This document shows positions 55,397-64,000 of a stretch of 64,000 nucleotides of DNA, piece by piece (the first letter of the stretch is position 1; each line of letters starts with the position of its first letter). Source of the DNA: CAZBMD01 sp964493325. Lineage in GTDB: Bacteria > Babelota > Babeliae > Babelales > RVW-14. The notes under the pieces are model-generated. The model searched no databases, had not been told where the DNA came from, and saw only the letters and a program-made list of their open reading frames with translations. A program made the translations under genes and the position numbers. The stretch covers positions 15,980-79,979 of the forward strand of contig CAZBMD010000007.1 in assembly GCA_964493325.1 (NCBI GenBank), given 5' to 3'.

Positions 55397-57227
55397 GTGA
55401 GCCTATCAATGCTTATTGAGCAGATTATTGCCCATCACAAAAAATTCATCGTCATCACCGGTGGCGTATGCTCATCACTGGGCAAAGGCGTACTCATTTC
55501 ATCACTGGGCGTTTTGTTAAAAAACGCAGGATATTCAGTTGCAGTTATGAAGTGGGACCCATATCTTAACGTCGACCCAGGCACCATGTCTCCACTACAA
55601 CACGGAGAAGTTTTTGTAACCTCTGATGGAGCCGAAACCGATCTTGATTTGGGTCACTACGAGCGCCTTATCGGCATTGACGTAACGCGCCGTTCATCAA
55701 TAACATCGGGTCAAATTTTTGAAGAAATTTTGCATCATGAACGCACTGGAACACTTTTGGGGCATTGCATTCAAATGGTGCCTCACGTTGTTGATGCCAT
55801 CAAGCAGCGCTTATTCACGTTTGCTCTTGATAGTGATGCTGAATTTATTTTGATTGAAATTGGTGGCACCGTTGGAGACATTGAAGGCGAATTGTTTCTT
55901 GAAACAATCAGACAACTGCGCACCGATCTTTGTTCTATTTGCTCTTGATAGTGATGCTGAATTTATTTTGATTGAAATTGGTGGCACCGTTGGAGACATT
56001 GAAGGCGAATTGTTTCTTGAAACAATCAGACAACTGCGCACCGATCTTTGTTCTAGCAGAATGTTTCATGGGCACCTGGGGTATGTTCCTTTTCTCAGCT
56101 GGACAGGTGAAATTAAAACAAAGCCAACACAACACAGCGTCATGCAACTCAAGCGCGCAGGCATCACCCCCGATGGACTTTTTTTACGAGCAGATGAATC
56201 AATTGATGCACTCTCAATAAAAAAACTTTCGCTAATGTGTGGCGTTCCTGTGCACATGATTTTTCAGTCGCTGACCTTTAAACCAATTTATAAATTATTT
56301 ATTGATCTTGCTCATCAAGGCCTTGGAATGAGCATACAAAGACATTTTGGATACAAAAACCCAAAAGATTCAGACCTCTCATCGTGGCTCAATTTAATTG
56401 CGGCAATTGAAAAACCACAAGGCAGTATACGAGTTGGATTGATTGCAAAATATGTTGGCAGCAATGACCCGTACATCAGCGTTATCGAGGCAATTAAGTC
56501 TGCAGGATATCACTTTAAACAAGACATCACGGTTGAATTTATCGAAGCCGAACAACTTGAAAAAGAACCCTATGGCTCCGATTATGAAGCATGGAGCATC
56601 CTGAAAAAACTTGATGGGATTGTTGTTCCCGGCGGCTTTGATACACGGGGTATTGAAGGAAAAATTTTGGCTGCTCGCTTTGCACGAGAACATAATATTC
56701 CGTACCTTGGATTGTGCTTGGGCATGCAAGTGATGCTAATCGAAGCTGGACGCTCGCTGCTGGGGTTGCACGGCGCGCACAGCACCGAGATGGATGCTCA
56801 AACGCCACACCCTGTTGTTGCACTACTTGATGAACAAGCTCGTGTGCAGCGCAAGGGAGCATCGATGCGGCTTGGAAATTATGAATGCTCTGTAGTTGCA
56901 GGAACCAAAGCACATCAAGCGTATGGCAAAGAAACAATCACCGAACGCCATCGGCACCGCTACGAATTTAACAATAACTATCGCACGCAGTACGAACAAG
57001 CGGGCGTTGTTTTTTCAGGGATATTTAAAGAGAAAGATTTAGTTGAAATTGCTGAACTTCCTGCACATCGTTTTATGCTGGGAGCACAATTTCATCCAGA
57101 ATTTACCAGCTCGCCACTCAAAATCAATCCGCTGTTCAAGGCGTTTGTAGAATCAATTGTAGAAAATAGAAAAACCAATAATCACTTCCAGCAGGCCTCT
57201 TCTGCCCGCTCTACAAGTTTTTCTTGA
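55397..57227 (+). pseudogene. pyrG: CTP synthase split by a tandem duplication
   Basis: The synthetase domain starts at GTG 55397 (ATG 55409 is an alternative): ITGGVCSSLGKGVLISSLG, KWDPYLNVDPGTMSP and GAETDLDLGHYERLI. The frame is lost after residue 183 because 118 bp are duplicated in tandem. The remaining frame (to TGA at 57227) contains the rest of the synthetase, with TIKAKPTQHSV-type residues, and the class I glutaminase domain with the nucleophile in GLCLGMQV and the His-Glu pair in QFHPEF. Removing one 118-bp copy restores a single 570-residue frame, the normal length. As written the enzyme would not be made, so either the gene is broken, or the duplication is an assembly artefact. 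Confidence 0.85.
55820..56055 (+). repeat. 118-bp direct tandem duplication inside pyrG
   Basis: Copy 1 covers 55820-55937 and copy 2 covers 55938-56055, with no difference noticed. The length is 39 codons plus one base, so it shifts the frame. The block encodes the LIEIGGTVGDIEGELFLE region of CTP synthase. Confidence 0.95.
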
Positions 57228-58672
57228 ACAATTTTCTCAAAAAGATCTGGGGTGAGCGTCAAGTCTTTGGAACGATAACAGGCGGCGCGCACCTCATCAA
57301 TCAGCACAGCAATATCACGACCCGAAAATCCATCAAGCCGAGCAACTATTTTTTTCAAGACCGCATCATTAACTTCTGGCGCAACAGCAATACGCGCTGC
57401 AACTTTTGCTCCATCTTTTAAAATGGTGCGCTGATCATCACTGATATATTTTTTAAGATACAGTTCAAGCAATCGTACACGCTCATCATGCTGAGGCAAC
57501 GGAACAAGAATTTTTTTGTGCATTCTGCTCATAAATGCATCATCCAACATGCCTGGATTATTGGTTGCACCAACGATCATAATTTTTTCTGAGATGCTTC
57601 CCGTACGCGCTAAAAAAGCATTGAGCAGCTTGACCCAACGGTCTTCGGACTGATCGCGTCGTTTTGCAAACGCATCAACTTCATCAATGAAAAGAATGAG
57701 CCCTTTTTCTGAACGCTCTGCCCAATCAAAAAGAATTTGCAGCTGTGTTACATCATCACCTTGAGCAAATTTTGAAAAATTTGCACCAGATGTTAGCGCG
57801 TAATCCATGCCAGAAAAATGAGCAAGCGCACGTGCTATCATTGTTTTACCAGTACCGGGAGGACCATACAAAAGCAGGTTGCGCATCGGCAGTTTATTCA
57901 CATAGTTACTGCGAACATCATCTGCAAGTGCACGAATTTTTTTCTCAACCGTACTATTTAAAATGATATCATCAAGATCGCGTGGCGGATCTTGTGGCCC
58001 AAAAATTTTTTCTTTCCAGACATCAAGACGGCTTTGGCGCGATGATTCGTCAACAAGCACCGGTGTATCCAAAAGGGTTTGTAGATAACGATACGCAAGC
58101 GTTAGCCCGTAGTAAGAAGCAATGGCCCCACCGGTTGTCAAAACAACAAATGAGCCAACAACAACCATTTTTTTAGGATCGGTTACAAGGTCTGTTATAT
58201 GCTCCAAGCGAGCCATGGCACCTTCGTTATCAAGCGCCTTGGTAACCGCCGCTTGTGCCACCACCGTCTTGCGCGTTTCTTGTTCTTCCTGATTTTTAAA
58301 AAACACCTGCATGCCAGAACGCAAGACCTCTTGCACCGTTTCAACGGTCTTTGTTCCCAGGTTTTCACCCTGCTCAATTTGCCGTTCAAGTCGCTTTATT
58401 TGGTTATCAAGTACAGCGCACTGCGCTTGATATTCGGCATCACCAATCATACGACTATCTCGCTTCTTACCAAGAGCTATTTTCTGCTGTGATAGCTGTT
58501 CAAGATTTTGTTCAATTAAATCGCGACGCTGTTGCCCCGCATCCAAAATAACTTTTGTACCATCAAGAACAAGCTTGGTCAGCTTGTGCGGATCGTTAAG
58601 ATCGGGCGCTCCAAAACATACATCTTGGCACGCGGTTATGAACATACTTGTTAATAAAAATTTATACAGCAT
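57182..58672 (-). CDS. ATAD3-like membrane-anchored AAA+ ATPase, fourth copy
   Basis: 496 residues with a signal peptide (MLYKFLLTSMFITACQDVCFG), a coiled coil (about 45-145), a membrane segment (about 168-190, MVVVGSFVVLTTGGAIASYY), a DESSR-type linker and an AAA+ module. The module has Walker A YGPPGTGKTMIARALA (about 267-282), FSGMDYALTSG, Walker B GLILFIDEVDAFAKRRDQ, FLARTGSISEKIMIVGATNNPGMLDDAFMSR (sensor 1 and arginine finger), and FSGRDIAVLI (sensor 2). It is the closest of the four to mitochondrial ATAD3. It overlaps the upstream gene by 11 bases and pyrG, convergently, by 46. Confidence 0.9.
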   Translation of the reverse strand: MLYKFLLTSMFITACQDVCFGAPDLNDPHKLTKLVLDGTKVILDAGQQRRDLIEQNLEQLSQQKIALGKKRDSRMIGDAEYQAQCAVLDNQIKRLERQIEQGENLGTKTVETVQEVLRSGMQVFFKNQEEQETRKTVVAQAAVTKALDNEGAMARLEHITDLVTDPKKMVVVGSFVVLTTGGAIASYYGLTLAYRYLQTLLDTPVLVDESSRQSRLDVWKEKIFGPQDPPRDLDDIILNSTVEKKIRALADDVRSNYVNKLPMRNLLLYGPPGTGKTMIARALAHFSGMDYALTSGANFSKFAQGDDVTQLQILFDWAERSEKGLILFIDEVDAFAKRRDQSEDRWVKLLNAFLARTGSISEKIMIVGATNNPGMLDDAFMSRMHKKILVPLPQHDERVRLLELYLKKYISDDQRTILKDGAKVAARIAVAPEVNDAVLKKIVARLDGFSGRDIAVLIDEVRAACYRSKDLTLTPDLFEKIVQEKLVERAEEACWK

Positions 58673-59906
58673 CTACAGAACCTTTTTCATTGAACATTGT
58701 TTTTGCTAGTGGATACAGCGCCTGACCAATTTTGATCCAGGCTGGAAGAGCAAGTATGCAATTCACTACTGTTTGCCACAGAGCATAATTAATTACTTTA
58801 TGTTTAAGCCACTCCAGGGGCTGTACGGTGTGACCGCGCTTGATATATTTTTGTAAACAGTCTTCTAGTCGATCCTGCTCTTCTTTGTTGCCATCTGCTT
58901 TTTGATGGGCCAAAAGCAACGTTAGCATGATGGGAGCGGTTTTAGAAAGCGAGGCGGACCACGCTGGCAAAAAAAGCTTACTGGCTGACCAGTTAAAATA
59001 CAGTATGACGTACGCCATCTGAGTGCCCCACGTCACGTAGGGCGACTCTGTCCACAAGGGGAGCAAATTAAACGATCGAAAAACATCGTTGCACACACCA
59101 GAAATGTTGCCACGCAAAGCATCACTGGGCAGCGTAAAAAATCTATTTTTTTCAAACAAATCAAAAACACCTTCAGGCTCTTGTGGAGCAGATCCATTCC
59201 ACCATGTATTCAGGTCAAAGGGACGATGCAAAAGAAGGCTTGATTGCATGGAGCGTGAAGCAAGTGTAAGCATGGTAAGGCCACACAGAGGCGCTATCGC
59301 GCGTCGGATTGTTGCAGCCGATACGTGCCCAACAAATAAAGTATTGCGGTAGGGACTTATTTTTTGCAGCTCTAATAAAATTGATGCTGTTTCCTCATTC
59401 ACGGTCTTGCGCGCAAGAAATGTCTGCAAAAGCTCAATGTACTGCGTGCGGTTGCTCAGCATCTCGGAAAGAACACTTCGTGACAGACAGCCAGCAGTCA
59501 TGCGAAACAAAAACCACTCAACAGCAAGATCTGCAACCAAAAAACCGCCCCTCATCAGATCTTTGTTATAAATACCAATCGGCCGAGAAAAAGGCCAACC
59601 AAACGAATACAGTTCGTGATTGTTAAAAGCTCGCTGCTTATCACGTGCACGCTTGCCTGCATTCATTAAATAATCTAATTTTTTTGGGGAACAAAAAAGA
59701 GTTGTGTATTCATCTGCTAGCGCTAGCTGGGAACTGATAAACTCATCAGATGCAAATTGTTCGATAAGAGCTTGATACTGAGCGACATGAGATGCGTCGA
59801 ATTTTTCTAGCGTGGGTTGCTGACAAGCAACAATCCCACACCAGAGAATAAGAGTAGTGAATATCGCACTGAGCGATAAGCATTTTCCGAATTTTTTGTC
59901 CGTCAC
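58662..59906 (-). CDS. Multi-spanning membrane protein coupled to the ATAD3-like gene, unknown
   Basis: The start is taken as GTG 59906, with GGTGGGG just upstream; a TTG at 59921 is the alternative. 414 residues. The N-terminal hydrophobic stretch ends in GIVAC, which could be a lipobox. Further hydrophobic segments lie around 120-145, 200-225, 290-335 and 385-405, including IAPLCGLTMLTLASRSM, MAYVILYFNWSASKLFL and LWQTVVNCILALPAW. Two Arg/Lys-rich segments lie near the start and in the last third. No family recognised. Its stop overlaps the start of the ATPase gene by 11 bases, so the two are translated together and probably act together. Confidence 0.72.
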   Translation of the reverse strand: MTDKKFGKCLSLSAIFTTLILWCGIVACQQPTLEKFDASHVAQYQALIEQFASDEFISSQLALADEYTTLFCSPKKLDYLMNAGKRARDKQRAFNNHELYSFGWPFSRPIGIYNKDLMRGGFLVADLAVEWFLFRMTAGCLSRSVLSEMLSNRTQYIELLQTFLARKTVNEETASILLELQKISPYRNTLFVGHVSAATIRRAIAPLCGLTMLTLASRSMQSSLLLHRPFDLNTWWNGSAPQEPEGVFDLFEKNRFFTLPSDALRGNISGVCNDVFRSFNLLPLWTESPYVTWGTQMAYVILYFNWSASKLFLPAWSASLSKTAPIMLTLLLAHQKADGNKEEQDRLEDCLQKYIKRGHTVQPLEWLKHKVINYALWQTVVNCILALPAWIKIGQALYPLAKTMFNEKGSVDAV

Positions 59907-60113
59907 CTCAACCCCACCCAACTATCAGGACAATTGCAAATTTTTAGTGACCAAGATCCTTGTCTGTCGACCACGGTTCACGATCATGCTACCACCTTTC
60001 TCCAAAATTTCAATAAAAAGAAACCAACGCTTCTCTTTAAAATTATCGAATAAGTAATAAAAGAAAATAAAATATGTACATTTGAATAAAATTATAAACA
60101 TTACTTTCTTGAA

Positions 60114-60371
60114 TTGATGCCTATGATCAGCGGAAGGCAAAAAACACTTTTCAATAAAAAAATGCCTGTCATAATGCATGCTGCGAAAAAAATAATAGGT
60201 ATGAAAATAAGAGATTTAAAGAAAGGAAGAAAGAGAATCTCCAAGCATCTCGTAATCGATTTGCCAATCGATATTCAGGACGAGAGACAATACAGCACAA
60301 AGGAAGAAAAAAGTAACGGATGTAAACGGAAAATTGCGAAAGATATTAATGTTGAAAAAAGTTATGAGTAA
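60114..60371 (+). CDS. Small basic ORF overlapping the toxin-like gene (doubtful)
   Basis: An 85-residue, lysine-rich frame with no recognisable family, no signal peptide and no clear ribosome site. Its end overlaps the start of the large gene by 23 bases, which could allow translational coupling, but the composition is what AT-rich noncoding sequence often yields. Without it, 59907-60348 is a 440-base intergenic region with divergent promoters. Recorded for completeness. Confidence 0.25.
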   Translation: MMPMISGRQKTLFNKKMPVIMHAAKKIIGMKIRDLKKGRKRISKHLVIDLPIDIQDERQYSTKEEKSNGCKRKIAKDINVEKSYE

Positions 60372-63300
60372 AAAGATATTCTCGATCCTACTTGTAGTGG
60401 CAATTGTATGTGCAAATAAGACTCATGCTGCCCCCGGTTTTCTTGCAAATACGCTTGTTGATACTCCACAGGGGTACAAACCCGTACAAAATCTCAAAGC
60501 TGGAGATGAAGTCTATAGCAACAATCCTGAAACAGGAAAACTCACTAGAACTAAAATTGCAAAAATAAAAAGTCGAATGATTGAGAAATTCGTTAGAATT
60601 ACGATCACACCAAAAGGCTCATTATTAACCTCTCAAGATCAAGAATTTTATAATGGCGATGCCTCTGACAATAAAAAAGCGTCTGATCTTGAACTCCATC
60701 AAGCGCAATATCTAGACAAAAACGATATGCTCGCCACTATCGCTCGTTTCGAAAAAGTATCCACTATAGAGGTTACTAACTGGTGGCTTTGTCAGGCTTA
60801 TGCTTATTTTATTGAACTCGAATCAATTCATAATTTTTATGTAGCACTAAAATGGACTGATGCTAAAACAAAAAAACCATCATATGTCTCATTTCTCGTT
60901 CATGACGGCATAAAAGAAATTGGTATGATCGAAACAGCAACTCAAGCCATTTTTTCTGGCACCAGCGTTATCGCAGGACCAGGAATAGTTTCTTTGGGTG
61001 TTGGAGTTGGAGTTACAACGGCACATGCTCTTGATAAGGTAGCTACAGTTATGCAGGAAAATCCAAAAACAACCAAGGCTATCGTTACAATAGCTACTCT
61101 TGGATTGTTTGGAGTGGCGCTCATGATGAGTCACGACAATGCATCTGGAGGCTATGGCCGCTGTGGAGAATCTGGAGGGTTTGGAGGATCGTCTGGCTCA
61201 TATGATAGATTAGAATATGAATGGGAACAGAGAAGACTCTATAAACAGCGCCAAGCACGACATGATTTTAAACAGCAAGAGAAAAAACAAAAGGCTTCAG
61301 ACAAGAGAATATACAGAGAGCTTGTAGAACTCAACAAACAATTAAAGCAAGAAAAAGAGCGTAACAACAGTAACAATAATAATAATAATAATAATGACTT
61401 TGTAATCACAGAAAATCCTCCAGTTGTTCAGCCGTCTCAACAGCTTCCAAAGAATGATGAAAAATCTAACGATATCAAAGATAAAGATCTTAAAAAAATA
61501 TGCGCTGCTCTAGAAGGTACGAGCCCAGAAGAGATCAAAGCAATTATTTTCAATATTATTTCTACTGAAACTAGTGAGATGGGAAGCCCTCAAGCACTAA
61601 ATATAGTAGCTGACACCGCTACTGTTGCAGCAGCCGCAGGAGTCGCCTGGATAGCAAAAAAATTTGCTAGCAAGCCAGATGAAACCATCGATGCAATAAA
61701 TAAAATAATAGATCAAAAACTCGAAGCAACTAACAATAAAGAGTCTGTCGAATTCAAGGAAACTACACACAAAGATACACACAAAGAGAAGATACGCGAC
61801 GGAAGTTACGTCCTCCCTCCGATAATGACAAGCAATACGCAGCCTTCGCAGTCAGAATACAGTCAATCAGTAATATCAGAAACCGTTTCAATAACATTAG
61901 AAAATCAAGCAAGTACATACACAGAAGTTCCATACTCTCCTTCCATTACGATGAATGACGATACGTCCTCTATCGAATCTTCGCAGTCATTTTCAGTAAA
62001 GAATGAAGTTGCAGCATCGAATGTTGAGGCATCCAATAATGTTAAAGAAACTTCAAAAACCCCTCCAGCAAAGCAGGTAAAGGGCGAATCTATACATTTG
62101 AAAAGCGATCCAAGAAATGTTTTCGTTCCTACGAAAGCTCAGCAAATGCAACAAGGGATAACTAACACAAATGAGGTTTTAAAAAACATTAAAAATCCTT
62201 ATACATCAGCCGATTATGAGCGAGACAAGACAGCATTCATAGAGAGTCTTTCTTTCGAACAAAAGTTAGCTATTGTACAAGCTCATATCCAAGAAAGTAA
62301 GGATGCTGAAGAAAAACGTGCCCGAGAAGAACAAGAGAAAAGAGATAACCCTCCTAAAAATGCTTGGTATTCTGCTTCTTATAAAAAAAGTAAGAATCCT
62401 GGTGAAAAAAGCCCTTGGTATTCTTTCTCCTTTAAAGATAATCGTAACAGCAAGGCTGTTGAAACAATAAAAATCGATAGCGTAGAAGTTAGTCAAAATA
62501 ATGAACAAGCTGTGATTGAAACAAATCCTGAACTTCAATCAGATGACAGAGTCAATAATAACTGCAATATTATCGAAATAACTGAAACTCCTTGCGAAGA
62601 AACAATAGAACAACAATCTATTGATTCTGCAGAGAACCAGAAGTCATTCTCAACATTCGATTTTAAGCTTAACAAAAAGGTCCTTGAAAATATCGATGCG
62701 CATGATAAACGTTCAAAAAGTCTGACCTCAAAGATCGTAGATTTATGTCCCCGTTATATTCTAGGAACAAATAGCTCGGATGCCGATTTTACAAGCACCA
62801 GAGATGTAGAGCCTTGGCCTAATGAATTGCATTCACTGGCTGAACAAGAAAATAAAAGCAAAGCAAAAAATAACAACAACAGCACCATCATCGAAACAAC
62901 GGCAACTGATGGCATAGAATTCATTCCTGTTCATGAAAAAGATCCAGCAGACAATATCCACAGCACGCCGATTATTGAACACCATCCCGCTGATGATATC
63001 CTCGTTCACCCTATTCATGAACAGAATCCATCAGATAACATACTGAGCACGCCTATTCCCGATCCGCAGCTCCCAGATGTTTATGGCATACCTATTCTTG
63101 AAACTGGTAGCATGGATATTTATAATACAAAGCTACAGTCAGATGATGAAAAGAATGAAAATCGGAATAACTTTGATCCTCATCCATCAACACCCGTTGG
63201 GAGGAAGGGTCAAAAGCCAGAGACACGCGTTCAAGATGGGCTTCGTAAACCAACGGTTATACAGGGAAGAACATACAGATATCATGCTGTAAAGAGGATG

Positions 63301-63471
63301 CAAGAGCGTGGGTATGTTCCTGAGATAATTGAAAATGTTATAAGAGTTGGAAAGCAATCGGCAGACCCTATACCAGGTAGATTTCGTTTCGATGATCTAG
63401 TTAACAGAATTAGAGTCGTAATAGAGGGAAATGATATTGTTACTATCCATGACATAGGAGCAGATCTATGA
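60349..63471 (+). CDS. Polymorphic-toxin-like secreted protein with HINT-like and DUF4258-like domains
   Basis: Start taken at ATG 60349 (GAAAG 6 bases upstream; ATG 60364 and TTG 60334 possible), 1040 residues. The signal peptide (to THAA) is followed at once by a HINT-like domain (about 30-187). GFLANTLVDTPQGYKPVQNLKAGDEV matches the intein/hedgehog N-terminal block, but Gly stands where Cys is expected; SIHNFYV and LVHDG correspond to the C-terminal blocks. Hydrophobic segments (200-260), a Gly-rich turn, a coiled coil with an Asn run (290-345) and long disordered, repeat-containing regions follow. A degenerate DP-x-DNI-type repeat lies near 860-915. The C-terminus (967-1040) fits DUF4258: YRYHAVKRMQERG, a middle helix, PGRFRFDDLVNRIRVV and VTIHDIG. 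These tips are found as RNase-like toxin domains. Confidence 0.78.
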   Translation: MLKKVMSKKIFSILLVVAIVCANKTHAAPGFLANTLVDTPQGYKPVQNLKAGDEVYSNNPETGKLTRTKIAKIKSRMIEKFVRITITPKGSLLTSQDQEFYNGDASDNKKASDLELHQAQYLDKNDMLATIARFEKVSTIEVTNWWLCQAYAYFIELESIHNFYVALKWTDAKTKKPSYVSFLVHDGIKEIGMIETATQAIFSGTSVIAGPGIVSLGVGVGVTTAHALDKVATVMQENPKTTKAIVTIATLGLFGVALMMSHDNASGGYGRCGESGGFGGSSGSYDRLEYEWEQRRLYKQRQARHDFKQQEKKQKASDKRIYRELVELNKQLKQEKERNNSNNNNNNNNDFVITENPPVVQPSQQLPKNDEKSNDIKDKDLKKICAALEGTSPEEIKAIIFNIISTETSEMGSPQALNIVADTATVAAAAGVAWIAKKFASKPDETIDAINKIIDQKLEATNNKESVEFKETTHKDTHKEKIRDGSYVLPPIMTSNTQPSQSEYSQSVISETVSITLENQASTYTEVPYSPSITMNDDTSSIESSQSFSVKNEVAASNVEASNNVKETSKTPPAKQVKGESIHLKSDPRNVFVPTKAQQMQQGITNTNEVLKNIKNPYTSADYERDKTAFIESLSFEQKLAIVQAHIQESKDAEEKRAREEQEKRDNPPKNAWYSASYKKSKNPGEKSPWYSFSFKDNRNSKAVETIKIDSVEVSQNNEQAVIETNPELQSDDRVNNNCNIIEITETPCEETIEQQSIDSAENQKSFSTFDFKLNKKVLENIDAHDKRSKSLTSKIVDLCPRYILGTNSSDADFTSTRDVEPWPNELHSLAEQENKSKAKNNNNSTIIETTATDGIEFIPVHEKDPADNIHSTPIIEHHPADDILVHPIHEQNPSDNILSTPIPDPQLPDVYGIPILETGSMDIYNTKLQSDDEKNENRNNFDPHPSTPVGRKGQKPETRVQDGLRKPTVIQGRTYRYHAVKRMQERGYVPEIIENVIRVGKQSADPIPGRFRFDDLVNRIRVVIEGNDIVTIHDIGADL

Positions 63472-63806
63472 GAAATCAAGAAATAATCGAATATGATCGT
63501 AGGCAAATATCCCTCATGGAATATCGAATTATGTTCTATAGAAAAAAACAAATAGGAATCGATCAATTTAGACGTGATATTAGTGATTTGAGTTGGTGGG
63601 TTCAAAATGCACCAGATAAATGGCGACAAACTATTACTTATTTTGCAGATCAAATAGATGAGATTTATAGTTGGTCTTACACTACAGATAGAGATCCAAC
63701 ATTGGAAGAACTTCAAAAAATCTTACAGCTTGTAGACAAAATCGAAGAACAAGTCGTCTGGTACAAAAAAAACTACTTACCGCCAATTGATGATGAAAAT
63801 TATTAG
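63468..63806 (+). CDS. Putative immunity protein
   Basis: 112 residues, ATG overlapping the toxin stop by 4 bases (ATGA). The sequence is helical, charged and tryptophan-rich (LSWWVQNAPDKWRQTITYFADQIDEIY, then LQLVDKIEEQVVWYKKN), has no signal peptide and fits no known family that I can name. The coupling, small size, cytoplasmic nature and position behind a toxin tip are what is expected of a cognate immunity protein. Role inferred from context only. Confidence 0.65.
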   Translation: MRNQEIIEYDRRQISLMEYRIMFYRKKQIGIDQFRRDISDLSWWVQNAPDKWRQTITYFADQIDEIYSWSYTTDRDPTLEELQKILQLVDKIEEQVVWYKKNYLPPIDDENY

Positions 63807-63820
63807 CTTCTAAACCTTGT

Positions 63821-63852
63821 AAAATAGGCCTCAATAACTGGGGCCTATTTTT
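63821..63852 (+). terminator. Intrinsic terminator of the toxin-immunity operon
   Basis: AAAATAGGCC (63821-63830) pairs with GGCCTATTTT (63842-63851) around an 11-base loop, followed by T. It separates the immunity gene from the repeated segment. Confidence 0.8.
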
Positions 63853-63870
63853 GAGAGTCATAACAGAAAA

Positions 63871-64000
63871 ATCGATGCGCACGATAAAAATTCAAAAAGT
63901 CTGACCTCAAAGATCGTAGATTTATGTCCAAAGTATATCTTAGCCACAAATAGCTCGGATGCCGATTTTACAAGCACCAGAGATGTAGAGCCTTGGCCTA
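63871..64000 (+). pseudogene. Start of an orphan toxin cassette (partial, at window edge)
   Basis: These 130 bases match 62692-62821 of the toxin-like gene without gaps. They differ at about a dozen positions, clustered at two points, and keep the same reading frame (IDAHDKNSKSLTSKIVDLC, then the DADFTSTRDVEPWP segment). No start codon or ribosome site was found upstream in this frame. It looks like a silent cassette whose 5' end is homologous to the junction upstream of the toxin tip, so recombination could swap tips. Its toxin end lies beyond the window. Confidence 0.75.

Noticed and set aside
55854..57227. Second half of pyrG as an independent gene starting in the first duplicate
   Set aside because: The internal ATG at 55854 lies in the shifted frame of copy 1 and yields a nonsense N-terminus; the frame is explained by the 118-bp duplication.
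61370..61396. Run of AAT/AAC codons as a possible CRISPR or microsatellite locus
   Set aside because: It encodes an Asn run in the toxin-like protein; no direct repeat with spacers is present anywhere in the window.

Overview
The window looks like a chromosomal segment of a host-associated bacterium with a reduced, AT-leaning genome. An unusually large share of its genes encode proteins with Sec signal peptides and no recognisable family. It also carries secreted ankyrin-repeat proteins and several eukaryote-like proteins: a cytosolic-PLA2-type phospholipase, a PPP-type phosphatase, ATAD3-like AAA ATPases and a ubiquitin-interacting motif. This mix fits Candidatus Dependentiae (TM6), intracellular bacteria of protists. 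That assignment is inference from gene content; no rRNA gene is present to test it.

Layout. 1-920: end of a leucyl aminopeptidase gene, tRNA-Val and tRNA-Asn, small inverted repeats and a GIY-YIG pseudogene. 986-8714: small genes (DUF6194-like, lipoprotein, RBBP9-type hydrolase, secreted unknowns), an MNT/HEPN toxin-antitoxin pair, an AlaX editing protein, a methyltransferase and a lone RecT/Bet-type recombinase. 9027-14394: three tandem secreted AAA ATPases built as signal peptide, coiled coil, membrane anchor and ATPase; the last two share about 800 bp with no difference seen. 14522-22225: trmB, secreted unknowns, a photolyase and a four-gene Mn/Zn/Fe ABC importer. 22453-26571: a secreted unknown, then the phospholipase and phosphatase as an apparent two-gene unit. 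27047-36487: housekeeping genes polA, rpmA, secF, rho, tsaD, smpB and birA. 36503-45320: secreted paralogues, sppA, rubredoxin, prmC, ftsY and a PEBP-family protein. 45492-53327: a DsbD/CcdA-type membrane protein and four secreted ankyrin proteins. 53513-57227: aspS and a pyrG split by a 118-bp tandem duplication. 57182-59906: a fourth ATAD3-like ATPase coupled to a membrane protein. 60349-64000: a polymorphic-toxin-like locus.

The strongest candidate for a new system is the last locus. A 1040-residue secreted protein has an N-terminal HINT-like domain whose usual catalytic cysteine is replaced, and a C-terminal DUF4258-like toxin tip. Its stop overlaps the start of a 112-residue putative immunity gene. 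After a terminator, a 130-bp near-copy of the region just upstream of the toxin tip runs off the window with no start codon, as expected of an orphan toxin cassette. The second theme is an expanded set of ATAD3-like, membrane-anchored ATPases that by topology would place the ATPase domain on one side of the envelope and the coiled coil on the other. The third is a set of probable host-directed effectors.
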